A model generated the notes under the pieces. The model did not search any database. It had not been told where the DNA came from and saw nothing but the letters and a program-made list of their open reading frames with translations. Shown here one piece after another: positions 28,656-37,135 of a stretch of DNA of 64,000 bases (positions are counted from its first letter, which is position 1; the number at the start of each line of letters is the position of its first letter). A program made the position numbers and the translations under genes. The stretch lies in assembly GCF_016427565.1 (NCBI RefSeq), contig NZ_JAELXT010000008.1, forward strand, positions 1 to 64,000. Direction: 5' to 3'. This stretch comes from Microvirga splendida. Its GTDB lineage: Bacteria > Pseudomonadota > Alphaproteobacteria > Rhizobiales > Beijerinckiaceae.

Positions 28656-29357
28656 ATGTCACGCAAACCTCGCATCGCCGTCATCATGGACGAGAACACC
28701 AGCAGCGGCGGAACGCTTTACGAAACGACGAAGGCGTATTTCGTCGCCGTCCAGCGCGCCGGCGGCCTGCCCTTCGGCATTCCCTATCTGGCAGAAATGA
28801 TCGAGCCGGTCGTGGAGGAATTCGACGGCTTCGTGAGCGTCGGCGGCCGCATCCGGTTTCCTCGCGACTGGTACGTTGCCGGCGACGAGTCCCGCTACCC
28901 GTCATCGGAACGGCTCGAGATCGAGCAGGCGCTCATGCGGGGATTTCTCGAACGCGACAAGCCGGTGCTCGGCATCTGCAACGGCATGCAGATGCTCGCC
29001 TGTCTCCACGGAGCGCGCATGGTGCATGAGGTGCGCAAAACCGGCCCGGATATTCTCACCCACGATGACCGGACGGCCATGCACTCCGTCGAGATCGTCC
29101 CGGGCACGATGCTCTCGCGCATCCTGGGCACGGCGCGCCTCGATGTGAACAGCCGCCATCAGGAGGCGGTCGTTGCCGTATCTGATCGCGCCGTCATTGC
29201 CGCCAGGGCGGATGATGGGGTGATCGAGGCTGTCGAGATCCCGTCCCGGCGTTTCGCCATCGGCGTCCAGTGGCACCCGGAGGCCTTCGCGACCCAGGAC
29301 CATCCCGGCAACAGCTTGTTCAGCGCCTTCGTGCAGGCGACGCAGCACCGCTCCTGA
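28656..29357 (+). CDS. Class I glutamine amidotransferase-like hydrolase (peptidase C26)
   Basis: A 233-residue protein of the gamma-glutamyl-hydrolase (C26) family. The nucleophile elbow is LGICNGMQMLACLHGA (Cys near residue 109) and the His-Glu pair is in GVQWHPEAF near 208. Related enzymes cleave gamma-glutamyl bonds, as in PuuD of putrescine breakdown, but the opening (AVIMDENTSSGGTLYETTKAYF) differs from PuuD and no putrescine genes are near. The ATG lies 6 bp after rsh, so it is likely co-transcribed. The substrate is unknown. Confidence 0.85.
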   Translation: MSRKPRIAVIMDENTSSGGTLYETTKAYFVAVQRAGGLPFGIPYLAEMIEPVVEEFDGFVSVGGRIRFPRDWYVAGDESRYPSSERLEIEQALMRGFLERDKPVLGICNGMQMLACLHGARMVHEVRKTGPDILTHDDRTAMHSVEIVPGTMLSRILGTARLDVNSRHQEAVVAVSDRAVIAARADDGVIEAVEIPSRRFAIGVQWHPEAFATQDHPGNSLFSAFVQATQHRS

Positions 29358-29379
29358 AACACTACTGCGGGGATTGCCG

Positions 29380-30090
29380 ATGCCGATTGAAGTTCTCGGT
29401 CTCGATGCCGACGATACGCTCTGGCACAACGAGACGTTCTACCAATCAACGCGCCAGCGCTTCAACGAGCTGCTCGCCGATTTCGTCGATGTCGAGCGGC
29501 TCGAAGCGGAGATCGCGGCGACGGAGCATCGCAATCTCGGCCTCTACGGCTATGGGGCGAAAGGCTTCACGCTCTCGATGATGGAGACTGCCATCCAGGT
29601 GAGCGACGGGGCAATATCGAGCCGAGCCCTCAGCGAAATCCTCGCCATCGGCCGTGAGCTGATGAACCATCCCGTGGAACCCCTCCCCGGCGTTCACGAG
29701 GCGCTGGAAGCGCTCTCGGAGCAATACAGGCTCGTGCTGATCACCAAGGGCGATCTGTTCCACCAGGAGTCGAAGCTCGCGGCCTCCGGCCTCGGCAGCT
29801 TCTTCTCAGGGATCGAGATCGTCAGCGAGAAGAAGGCCGAGACCTATACCCGCATCTTCTCACGCCACGGCGCCGGCCCGGAACACGCTGCCATGGCCGG
29901 CAATTCCGTTCGCTCCGACGTGCTGCCGGCGCTCGAAGCAGGCAGCTACGCGGCGCTCATCCCGTTCCATCTGGTCTGGGCGCACGAGGACGCCCCGCTT
30001 CCCACCGCTCACCCGCGGTTTGCGGAACTGGCGGCGCTCGCGGAGTTGCCGCGTTGGCTGGCGGATGTTTCAGGAAATGGCGCAGGCTGA
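29380..30090 (+). CDS. HAD-superfamily hydrolase
   Basis: A 236-residue hydrolase. Motif I is LGLDADDTLWHNE (nucleophile Asp near 8), motif II is VLITKGD, and motif III/IV are SEKKAETY and MAGNSVRSDVLPA. A helical cap lies between about 20 and 100. These enzymes usually dephosphorylate small metabolites. ATG 29380 follows GGGGA and is preferred over TTG 29374. The gene follows the C26 hydrolase by 22 bp and precedes pyrE. Confidence 0.87.
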   Translation: MPIEVLGLDADDTLWHNETFYQSTRQRFNELLADFVDVERLEAEIAATEHRNLGLYGYGAKGFTLSMMETAIQVSDGAISSRALSEILAIGRELMNHPVEPLPGVHEALEALSEQYRLVLITKGDLFHQESKLAASGLGSFFSGIEIVSEKKAETYTRIFSRHGAGPEHAAMAGNSVRSDVLPALEAGSYAALIPFHLVWAHEDAPLPTAHPRFAELAALAELPRWLADVSGNGAG

Positions 30091-30201
30091 CCTCGAAGGC
30101 AGATAACCGCCGACACCTCACGCAGAGGAACTGTCTTTCCGGAGGATCTTGCCTCATTCCCGAGAGCCTGCCAAAAGCGGTCGATCAGGAGACGCATAGC
30201 C

Positions 30202-30789
30202 ATGACCCAGAACGAGGTTCTCGAAGAATTCCGCTCCGCAGGTGCGTTGCTGGAGGGGCACTTCATTCTCTCGTCGGGACTGCACAGCCCGGTCTTCCTG
30301 CAGAAGATGTTCGTGTTCCAGGATCCAGCGCGCACGGAGCGGGTCTGCCGAGCGCTGGCGGACAGGATCAGGGAGAAGTTCGGAGCCGTCGACTACGTGG
30401 TCTCGCCTGCCGTCGGCGGCATCGTGCCGGGTTACGAGACGGCCCGGCATCTGGGGGCCAAGGCGATCTTCGTCGAACGGGAGAACGGAGCCTTCGCGCT
30501 GCGGCGCGGGTTCACGATTCCGGAGGGCGCCCGTGTCGTCATGGTGGAAGACATCGTCACGACTGGCCTTTCCTCTCGGGAATGCCTGGCGTCCCTTCGG
30601 GAACATCCCGGAACGATTCTGGGAGCCGCCTGCCTAATCGACCGCTCCGGCGGCAAGGCCGATCTCGGCGTTCCCCTCGTGTCCCTCGTCCAGCTCGACA
30701 TTCCGGCCTACGCGGCGGACCAGCTGCCACCCGATTTGGCTGCAATTCCGGCCATCAAGCCGGGCAGTCGCGACCTGAAATCAAAATAG
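30202..30789 (+). CDS. pyrE: Orotate phosphoribosyltransferase
   Basis: A 195-residue enzyme of pyrimidine synthesis that joins orotate and PRPP to give OMP. The PRPP-binding motif is [14 protein letters not shown] (near residue 112), with a phosphate loop [11 protein letters not shown] near 73 and the flexible catalytic loop [14 protein letters not shown] near 93. The N-terminus [22 protein letters not shown] is typical. AGGAG lies 10 bp upstream of ATG 30202. pyrF and other pyr genes are not in the window. Confidence 0.94.
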   Translation: MTQNEVLEEFRSAGALLEGHFILSSGLHSPVFLQKMFVFQDPARTERVCRALADRIREKFGAVDYVVSPAVGGIVPGYETARHLGAKAIFVERENGAFALRRGFTIPEGARVVMVEDIVTTGLSSRECLASLREHPGTILGAACLIDRSGGKADLGVPLVSLVQLDIPAYAADQLPPDLAAIPAIKPGSRDLKSK

Positions 30790-31027
30790 CTGTTCATTTG
30801 TCACGCACAGGGTTGACTGCCTTGGTTCTGACAACTTGACTCTTGGAATTTACACGCCATTAAGTATTTTCTATTGTCAGGATTACTGGTCCGAAGGGTT
30901 AATAGCAGCCTGTTCTGGGGCACGTCGAATATTTTTCGCGCAGTTATATTGTCTGCGTAAATAATAGATGTCGCTTGAATAATGAAGGTTGTTAGGCCGC
31001 TCCGGCAGACACGGATAGAGAATACTT
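30790..31027. other. AT-rich intergenic stretch before the NYN gene
   Basis: About 240 bp with no gene and markedly low GC (23 of 60 bases in 30841-30900). TTGACT at 30833-30838 could be a -35 element, but no good -10 follows at 17 bp. A short GCAG..CTGC inverted repeat lies near 30940. It may hold the NYN promoter or a small RNA; I cannot decide. Confidence 0.35.
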
Positions 31028-31672
31028 ATGTCAGGCCAGCAGCGGATCGCTCTCTTCATTGATGGCGCCAACCTATACGCTACCACGAAAACTCTGGGCT
31101 TCGATATCGATTACAAGCGCCTCCTGAAGGAATTCCAGGGACGTGGAACGCTCGTGCGGGCCTTTTACTATACGGCGCTTGTAGAAGATCAGGAATATTC
31201 TTCCATCCGCCCGCTGATCGACTGGCTCGATTACAACGGCTACCGCGTGGTCACGAAGCCGACGAAGGAGTTCGTCGATTCCGCCGGCCGCCGCAAGGTG
31301 AAGGGCAACATGGACATCGAGCTCGCCATCGATGCGCTGGAGCTCGCGCCCTACATCGACCACATGATCCTGTTCTCCGGCGATGGCGACTTCCGCTCCC
31401 TCGTCGAGGCATTGCAGCGCCGTGGCGTTCGGGTCTCGGTGGTGTCCACCGTCACCACGCAGCCGCCAATGGTGGCCGACGAGCTGCGCCGGCAGGCCGA
31501 CGAGTTCCTCGACCTGTCGCAGCTCGCCTCCCGAATCGGCCGCGATCCCTCGGATCGGCCGCAACGCCCCATGAACGAGAACGGGGATCGCCCCCGTCCG
31601 CAGCCGCGTAGCCCCGCGCTCGAGAGCCGCTACGGCATCCGCCAGCCGCAGGACGACGAGTTCGACGTCTGA
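31028..31672 (+). CDS. NYN-domain (LabA/DUF88) putative ribonuclease
   Basis: A 214-residue protein with a PIN-like NYN domain over about residues 5-160. Acidic metal-binding residues are seen in ALFIDGANLYATT (Asp near 11), VKGNMDIELAIDAL (near 97) and FSGDGDFRSLVEALQRRG (near 118). The tail (165-214) is Arg/Pro-rich and disordered. Bacterial NYN proteins are thought to be RNases acting on structured RNA; that role is not shown here. A terminator follows at 31694. Confidence 0.9.
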   Translation: MSGQQRIALFIDGANLYATTKTLGFDIDYKRLLKEFQGRGTLVRAFYYTALVEDQEYSSIRPLIDWLDYNGYRVVTKPTKEFVDSAGRRKVKGNMDIELAIDALELAPYIDHMILFSGDGDFRSLVEALQRRGVRVSVVSTVTTQPPMVADELRRQADEFLDLSQLASRIGRDPSDRPQRPMNENGDRPRPQPRSPALESRYGIRQPQDDEFDV

Positions 31673-31693
31673 CATAATCGAACGAAATGCATC

Positions 31694-31719
31694 ATGGCCG
31701 GGTCCGCCCCGGCCATTTT
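31694..31719 (+). terminator. Terminator after the NYN gene
   Basis: ATGGCCGGG, loop TCCGC, CCCGGCCAT, then TTTTC, 22 bp after the NYN stop. Confidence 0.85.
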
Positions 31720-31729
31720 CATTTGCGCT

Positions 31730-31783
31730 AAAGCATCGGACCCACAAGTGGACTTGCACTTTTGGGATCGGATCCGATGCTTT
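31730..31783. repeat. Palindromic intergenic repeat, family D1
   Basis: A 54-bp element with matching ends AAAGCATCGGA and TCCGATGCTTT and an inner CCACAAGTGGACTTGCAC. Its ends and the GTGGAC word resemble the repeat just downstream, so the two look like related units placed side by side. It lies in the gap between the NYN and ACT genes. Confidence 0.65.
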
Positions 31784-31794
31784 CTTCTTGGATG

Positions 31795-31886
31795 AGAGCA
31801 TCGTTCGGGCGGACCCAGCGGGCCGCGCCAGCGAAAACCGGGTCCACTTTTCGCTAGCGCGGCCCGCTGAGTCCGCACGATGCTCT
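31795..31886. repeat. Long palindromic intergenic repeat, family D2
   Basis: A 92-bp near-perfect palindrome. Nested pairs are AGAGCATCGT/ACGATGCTCT, GCGGAC/GTCCGC, CAGCGGGCCGCGC/GCGCGGCCCGCTG and AGCGAAAA/TTTTCGCT around a CCGGGTCCAC core. It can fold into a long hairpin on either strand. Its right end supplies the TAG stop of the ACT-domain gene (31885-31887). Confidence 0.75.
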
Positions 31887-32415
31887 AGAGCGAGCTCTCT
31901 TCAACCTGACAGCTCAACCCCAACGCTCCGGCGGTGTTGCTGACGGTGGCGAGACACAGATCGGTCCGCTCCGGCGGGATTGAGACTGCAAAGCGCGTCA
32001 CGTAAAGCCCGCCCTCCGCGTCCGGCAGCTTGCGCGCCTCGAGCCGCACGATATTGGACTCGTACTGCCTGAAGACCTCGGCCAGCCGGGCCACGAGGCC
32101 GAGCTGATCGCCGCCGCTGATGGCGATGCGATGGGTGACGCTTCCCGCAGGGCCGGGGCTCGGGTCGAACGCATAAGGGACTGCCCGGATCTCGGCGCCT
32201 TCGAGTTCCGGGAGTTCCTTGAGGCCGGCCTCCACGTCGCCGGCCGTCACCTCCGGCGGAAGTTCGCACAACGCCACGAACTCGGCCCCGGAGCCGAGGG
32301 ACGCAAAGGTCGTGTCCCGCAGGTTCACACCGATGTTGAACAGGTGCTCGGCTATGGCCGCGACGAGCCCGACCCGATCGGGCCCGAGAACCGACACCAG
32401 AGCTACGGACGCCAT
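31885..32415 (-). CDS. ACT-domain protein related to glycine-cleavage repressor GcvR
   Basis: A 176-residue protein of two ACT domains (about residues 3-75 and 88-172). The first opens with VALVSVLGPDRVGLVAAIAEHLFNIGVNLRD, the second with HRIAISGGDQLGLVARLAEVFRQYESNIVRLEAR. The layout is that of GcvR-type regulators, which sense glycine, but no DNA-binding domain is present and GcvA/gcv genes are not near. GGGAGGTG lies 6 bp before the ATG. The stop codon sits in a palindromic repeat. Confidence 0.8.
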   Translation of the reverse strand: MASVALVSVLGPDRVGLVAAIAEHLFNIGVNLRDTTFASLGSGAEFVALCELPPEVTAGDVEAGLKELPELEGAEIRAVPYAFDPSPGPAGSVTHRIAISGGDQLGLVARLAEVFRQYESNIVRLEARKLPDAEGGLYVTRFAVSIPPERTDLCLATVSNTAGALGLSCQVEESSL

Positions 32416-32470
32416 ATTTCACCTCCCGATTGGACGCACCTGAGGGAGGCTAGCACAAAGTGCCCTTGCG

Positions 32471-32944
32471 TCAGCCCTTCTCGCGCATGAGACGGGCCTT
32501 CTCCCGGTTCCAGGAGCGCTCCTTCTCCGTCTCACGCTTGTCGTGCAGCTTCTTGCCCCGGCCGAGGCCGAGTTCCACCTTTGCGCGCCCGCGATCGTTG
32601 AAATAGATCTTGAGCGGGATCACCGTGAACCCTTCCCGCTGCGTGGCGCCGATCAGCTTGTTGATCTGGTGCTTGTGCAACAGCAGGCGCCGGGGGCGCT
32701 TGGTTTCGTGGTTGAAGCGGTTGGCCTGCAGGTACTCGGGGATGTAGGCGTTGAAGAGATAGAACTCCTCCCCCGACGGCCCGGCATGGGCCTCGCCGAT
32801 TGTCGCCTTTCCCTGGCGCAGGGATTTCACCTCCGTGCCGGTGAGCGCGATCCCAGCCTCGTAGGTATCGATGATCTCGTAGTTGAACCGCGCCTTCCTG
32901 TTGTCGGCGACGACGCGGTTGGGAGTCTTGGTGTCTTTTGCCAT
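32471..32944 (-). CDS. smpB: SsrA (tmRNA)-binding protein
   Basis: A 157-residue protein required for trans-translation: it brings tmRNA to stalled ribosomes. The beta-barrel core shows [29 protein letters not shown] (residues 15-45) and [19 protein letters not shown]. The basic tail ([24 protein letters not shown]) is the part that enters the decoding centre. It begins 7 bp after dapA and is probably in one transcript with it. The tmRNA gene is not in the window. Confidence 0.95.
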   Translation of the reverse strand: MAKDTKTPNRVVADNRKARFNYEIIDTYEAGIALTGTEVKSLRQGKATIGEAHAGPSGEEFYLFNAYIPEYLQANRFNHETKRPRRLLLHKHQINKLIGATQREGFTVIPLKIYFNDRGRAKVELGLGRGKKLHDKRETEKERSWNREKARLMREKG

Positions 32945-32951
32945 AAGCTTT

Positions 32952-33836
32952 CTAAGCGTTGATCAGGCCCGCATGGACCATGGCCGAGCGAACGGCCTGC
33001 TTCGCGTTGTCGGAGGCGGGCACCAGAGGCAGGCGCACATCGTCTCCCATCAGGCCCAGCAGCGATGCCGCATATTTCACCGGCGTCGGATTGGTCTCGA
33101 TGAAGAGGTTCGTGTGCAGGGGCATGAGGCGGTCCTGCACCTTCAGGGCCGAGGCGTAATCCCCGTTCAGGCAGGCGCTCTGCATCTCGGCGCAGAGGCG
33201 CGGCGCCACGTTCGAGGTGACGGAGATGCAGCCATGGCCACCGTGGGCCATGAACCCCAGAGCCGTGGCATCCTCGCCGGAAAGCTGGATGAAGTCCGGC
33301 CCCATCACCTGCCGCTGCTGGCTCACCCGCGCCATGTTGGCAGTGGCGTCCTTCACGCCGGCGATGTTCTTCAGCTCAAAGAGCCGCGCCATCGTCTCCA
33401 CCGACATGTCGATCACGGAGCGGCCGGGAATGTTGTAGATGATGATCGGAATGCCGATGGCGTCGTTGATCGCCTTGTAATGCTGATAGAGGCCTTCCTG
33501 CGTCGGCTTGTTGTAGTAAGGCGTGACGATCAGCACCGCGTCGGCGCCCACCTTTTCCGCGTGCCTGGAGAACGCCACAGCCTCGGCGGTGCTGTTGGAG
33601 CCGGCGCCGGCGATCACCGGCACCCTGCCCTTCGTCTCCTCGACGCAGATCTCGACGACCCGGTCATGCTCCTTGTGGCTCAGCGTCGGTGTCTCGCCGG
33701 TCGTGCCAACGGGAACGAGGCCGCTGGTGCCCTCCTGGATCTGCCAGTTGATGAAGGACCGGAACGCAGCCTCATCCACGGCGCCATCCCTGAAGGGGGT
33801 CACCAGGGCCGTGATGGAGCCTTTGAATTGGGTCAT
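32952..33836 (-). CDS. dapA: 4-hydroxy-tetrahydrodipicolinate synthase
   Basis: A 294-residue Schiff-base aldolase that condenses pyruvate with aspartate semialdehyde, the first step to lysine and meso-diaminopimelate. Motifs are [16 protein letters not shown] (residues 42-57), the Tyr of [25 protein letters not shown] and the pyruvate-binding Lys in GVKDATAN (near 161). It forms a tetramer in the cytoplasm. Followed by smpB. Confidence 0.95.
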   Translation of the reverse strand: MTQFKGSITALVTPFRDGAVDEAAFRSFINWQIQEGTSGLVPVGTTGETPTLSHKEHDRVVEICVEETKGRVPVIAGAGSNSTAEAVAFSRHAEKVGADAVLIVTPYYNKPTQEGLYQHYKAINDAIGIPIIIYNIPGRSVIDMSVETMARLFELKNIAGVKDATANMARVSQQRQVMGPDFIQLSGEDATALGFMAHGGHGCISVTSNVAPRLCAEMQSACLNGDYASALKVQDRLMPLHTNLFIETNPTPVKYAASLLGLMGDDVRLPLVPASDNAKQAVRSAMVHAGLINA

Positions 33837-34013
33837 GAATCTTCCTCGGGTAAAGCGCGCCGGATCCTAGAGGCCACAAGGGTTTAACACATAGGGGGTG
33901 CGGCGCATGGGCGCAAACGTTCCTTCGGGGAGTTGTCCTAGCTCGGCACTTGGTGTTTCCTCAAGAGAAACGTCGTCACAATCACATACGGGCGACAGGA
34001 AAGGGGTGAGCGG

Positions 34014-36068
34014 GTGAGCCTCAACATGCGTCTTCTCATTGGTCTTGTGACATCCGTCGCGCTTGTCCAACTCTCCACCCTCACGGTCCAGGCCAACGAA
34101 ACGCTCCCCTTGAAGCCCGAGGCATCCCAGGCCAGCCCCCTGGAGACCTTCGTTCCGGCCAATCCGGTGCCGGGAGACCTGGAACACTTGGCCGGGATCT
34201 TCAAGGCTTACCGGGACAACGATCTGACCGAGGCCGAGATCCTCAAGACCAAGCTCGCTCAGCCGGCAGCCCGCGCGCTCGCAGAGTGGTACGCGATCCG
34301 CAGCGGCGCGCCCGCTACCTTCGACCGCATCATGGCCTTTCGGAAGGATTACCCGGACTGGCCCCTGACCAGCCAGATCCGGCGCAGAAGCGAGGATGCC
34401 CTGCTGGCCGAGCGCCGCTCGCCGCCCCAGGTTCGCTTCTTCTTCGCCAATCAGGCCCCCGTCACAGTGGGCGGACGCATCGCGCTCGCCTCGGCCCTGA
34501 AGGCGGACGGCCTCGAGCAGGAGGCCCACGAGAAGATCCGCCATGTCTGGCGCGAGGACAATTTCGGCCCCGACCTGGAGCGCCGCATCCTCGACCAGTT
34601 CCCAGGCGTGCTCTCCCAGGCCGATCACCGCTTCCGCATGGAGCGGCTGCTCCTGAAGGAGAACTGGGGCGGAGCCCAGCGGGCCGCGGGCCACGCGGGC
34701 AAGGATTACGGGCTTCTCGTCAAGGCACGCATGGCCGTGTTCCAGGGCAAGAAGAAAGCCCAGAAGGCTTTCGCGGCCGTCCCGGCCTCCCTGCGCAGCG
34801 ACCCGTCCTATCTCTTCTCCCGCGCCCTGCTCCAGCGCCGCAGCAACAACCTGGTCGAAGCCGCTGGCATCATCATGCAGGCCCCGCGCGATCCGGAGCT
34901 GCGGGTCGATGGGGACGAATGGTGGGCCGAGCAGCGCCTGATCACCCGGGAGCTTCTCGACAAGGGCGATGCCAAGACGGCCTACGAGGTGGCCAGCCAT
35001 CACGCGGCCGAATCTCCGGCGCAGCAGATCGAGGCGGAGTTCCATGCAGGCTGGATCGCCCTGCGCTTCCTGAACGAGCCTGCGAAGGCCTCGGGGCACT
35101 TCGCAGCCGTCGCCAAGACGGCCACGACCCCCATCTCCCTGTCTCGCGTTGCATATTGGCAGGGCCGTGCGGCGGAGGCGGCTGGCGAGGCTCAGAATGC
35201 CCGCCTGTTCTATGAGCGCGCCGCCGACCACCCCACAACCTATTATGGGCAACTCGCTCAGGAGAAGCTCGGTCGGACCATTGCGCTGCGGACGGTCGAT
35301 CCCCTCACGGAGGAGGAGCGCAAGGCTTTCAACGCCCTCGCCCCGGTCCAGGCATTGCAGCTGCTGCAGCAGATGGGCGAGCAGGATCTGACGATCGGCC
35401 TCTATATCGATCTGGCCCAGACCCTGACCGATCCTGGTCAGCTCGATGCTCTTGCGGACCTCGCCACGTTGCAACAGAACCCCCGGGCGGTTCTTGCCGT
35501 CGGCAAGATCGCCCTGCAGAGGGGCTTCCCTCTCGACCAGCACGCCTATCCCTTGGCGGCCATTCCGGACTTCCAGTCCGTCGGGGACGAGGTGGAGCCC
35601 GCCATGGTCTATGCCATCGCCCGGCAGGAAAGCGCCTTCAATCCGCGTGCCATCTCCAGCGCCGGGGCGCGGGGCCTCATGCAGCTCATGCCGGCGACCG
35701 CCAAAAGAACAGCGCAGCGCTTCGGCGTCGGCTTCGACCTGAAGCGCCTGATCGAAGATCCCTCCTACAATGCAAAGATCGGCTCCGCCCATCTCGGCGA
35801 ACTGATGGAGGATTGGAAGGGCTCCCATATCCTCGCCTTCGCGTCCTACAATGCGGGCGGCGGCAACGTAATCAAATGGGTCCGGTCCTACGGCGATCCG
35901 CGCAAGCCGGACGTGGACGAAGTCGACTGGGTCGAGCGCATCCCCTTCTACGAGACCCGCAATTACGTGCAGCGCGTTCTCGAGAATCTGAGGGTCTATC
36001 GGCAGCGTCTGAATGAGAAGCCTGCACCGGTGGCTCCAGCAACAGCGGACGCGACAGGCACCAACTAG
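34014..36068 (+). CDS. slt: Soluble lytic murein transglycosylase
   Basis: A 684-residue periplasmic enzyme. A signal peptide (MRLLIGLVTSVALVQLSTLTVQA) precedes a long alpha-helical, superhelical domain (about 50-510). The C-terminal SLT domain (about 520-660) has the catalytic Glu in AIARQESAFNPRA, then GARGLMQLMPATA and SYNAGGGNV. It cleaves glycan strands with formation of 1,6-anhydromuramic ends. The start is GTG 34014 after AAAGGGG; ATG 34026, four codons on, is an alternative. The hydrolase gene follows by 45 bp. Confidence 0.93.
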   Translation: MSLNMRLLIGLVTSVALVQLSTLTVQANETLPLKPEASQASPLETFVPANPVPGDLEHLAGIFKAYRDNDLTEAEILKTKLAQPAARALAEWYAIRSGAPATFDRIMAFRKDYPDWPLTSQIRRRSEDALLAERRSPPQVRFFFANQAPVTVGGRIALASALKADGLEQEAHEKIRHVWREDNFGPDLERRILDQFPGVLSQADHRFRMERLLLKENWGGAQRAAGHAGKDYGLLVKARMAVFQGKKKAQKAFAAVPASLRSDPSYLFSRALLQRRSNNLVEAAGIIMQAPRDPELRVDGDEWWAEQRLITRELLDKGDAKTAYEVASHHAAESPAQQIEAEFHAGWIALRFLNEPAKASGHFAAVAKTATTPISLSRVAYWQGRAAEAAGEAQNARLFYERAADHPTTYYGQLAQEKLGRTIALRTVDPLTEEERKAFNALAPVQALQLLQQMGEQDLTIGLYIDLAQTLTDPGQLDALADLATLQQNPRAVLAVGKIALQRGFPLDQHAYPLAAIPDFQSVGDEVEPAMVYAIARQESAFNPRAISSAGARGLMQLMPATAKRTAQRFGVGFDLKRLIEDPSYNAKIGSAHLGELMEDWKGSHILAFASYNAGGGNVIKWVRSYGDPRKPDVDEVDWVERIPFYETRNYVQRVLENLRVYRQRLNEKPAPVAPATADATGTN

Positions 36069-36113
36069 TCATGCAAGATGCGGCTCATCGACAGCCAATG
36101 ACCATGGATTGAG

Positions 36114-36995
36114 ATGAGCGACACCTACCGGGATCTTTTCGTGTCCGCAGCCGACGGGCTGCGCCTCTATGCTCGAGACTACGGAACCGACACGGGCGAC
36201 GCCCTGCCGGTCGTGTGCCTCTCGGGGCTGACGCGCTCATCCGAGGACTTTCACGAACTCGCCCTGGGCTTGAGCCATGATGCGTCACGCCCTCGCCGCA
36301 TCCTGTCCCTGGATTATCGCGGCCGTGGCCGTTCCGACTGGGACGAGAACTGGCGTAACTACGACGTCAAGGTCGAGCTGAACGATGTGCTGCAGGTGCT
36401 GACAGCCGCAGGCATCGCCAGGGCAATCTTCGTCGGCACGTCCCGAGGCGGGTTGATCACCATGGCCATGAGTGCTGGCCGCCCCACATTGATCGCCGGC
36501 GCGGTCCTCAACGATATCGGCCCTGTTCTTGAAGCCAAAGGTCTTGCGCGGATCAGGGGCTATGTCGGCAAGCTGCCGACGCCCCGCACCATGGATGAAG
36601 CCGTACAGATCCTGCAACAGGCGTCGGGATCCGAGTTTCCGGCCTTTACGGATGAGCAATGGCGGGCCCTGGCGCGCGTCACATGGCGTGAGAGCGACGG
36701 CAAGCTGGTCCTCAACTACGACCCGAATCTCATGAAGACCCTTGAGACTGCCGATCCGGAGGCTCCGCTGCCCAATCTCTGGCCGCTTTTCGAGGGGTTG
36801 AAGCCGTTCCCCGTCCTCGTCATCCGCGGCGAGCATTCGGACCTGCTGTCATCTGAGACGGTGCAGGCCATGCAGGAAAGGCATCCGCGGCTCACGGCGA
36901 TCACCGTCCCCGGTCAGGGACACGCCCCTGCCCTCGATGGCGATCTCGTTCATACGATCAAACAATTTGCCAGCACGGTCGAGGCGGCCGGCTGA
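36114..36995 (+). CDS. Alpha/beta-fold hydrolase
   Basis: A 293-residue hydrolase. Visible features are an oxyanion region VVCLSGLTRSSEDF, the nucleophile elbow VGTSRGGLITM (Ser near residue 109), an acid region LVIRGEHSDLLS and the His in VPGQGHAPAL (near 273). Length and layout fit esterases and related lactone or epoxide hydrolases; the substrate is unknown. The gene lies just downstream of slt and may share its transcript. Confidence 0.87.
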   Translation: MSDTYRDLFVSAADGLRLYARDYGTDTGDALPVVCLSGLTRSSEDFHELALGLSHDASRPRRILSLDYRGRGRSDWDENWRNYDVKVELNDVLQVLTAAGIARAIFVGTSRGGLITMAMSAGRPTLIAGAVLNDIGPVLEAKGLARIRGYVGKLPTPRTMDEAVQILQQASGSEFPAFTDEQWRALARVTWRESDGKLVLNYDPNLMKTLETADPEAPLPNLWPLFEGLKPFPVLVIRGEHSDLLSSETVQAMQERHPRLTAITVPGQGHAPALDGDLVHTIKQFASTVEAAG

Positions 36996-37085
36996 GGCGC
37001 TGACAGATCCGGCCTAGCCCGCATCGACCCAGGCGCTTGATGCTTCCCACCGCGAGAGGCGCCCGCCTGCCGATGCACCAAAAGA

Positions 37086-37113
37086 AAAACCCCGGTGTTG
37101 CCACCGGGGTTTT
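37086..37113. terminator. Bidirectional terminator after the hydrolase and porin genes
   Basis: A perfect 12-bp stem, AAAACCCCGGTG and CACCGGGGTTTT, with loop TTGC. It has A and T runs on both sides and lies between convergent genes ending at 36995 and 37136. Confidence 0.92.
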
Positions 37114-37135
37114 CCTGTCCAATCAGACGAGCCGA

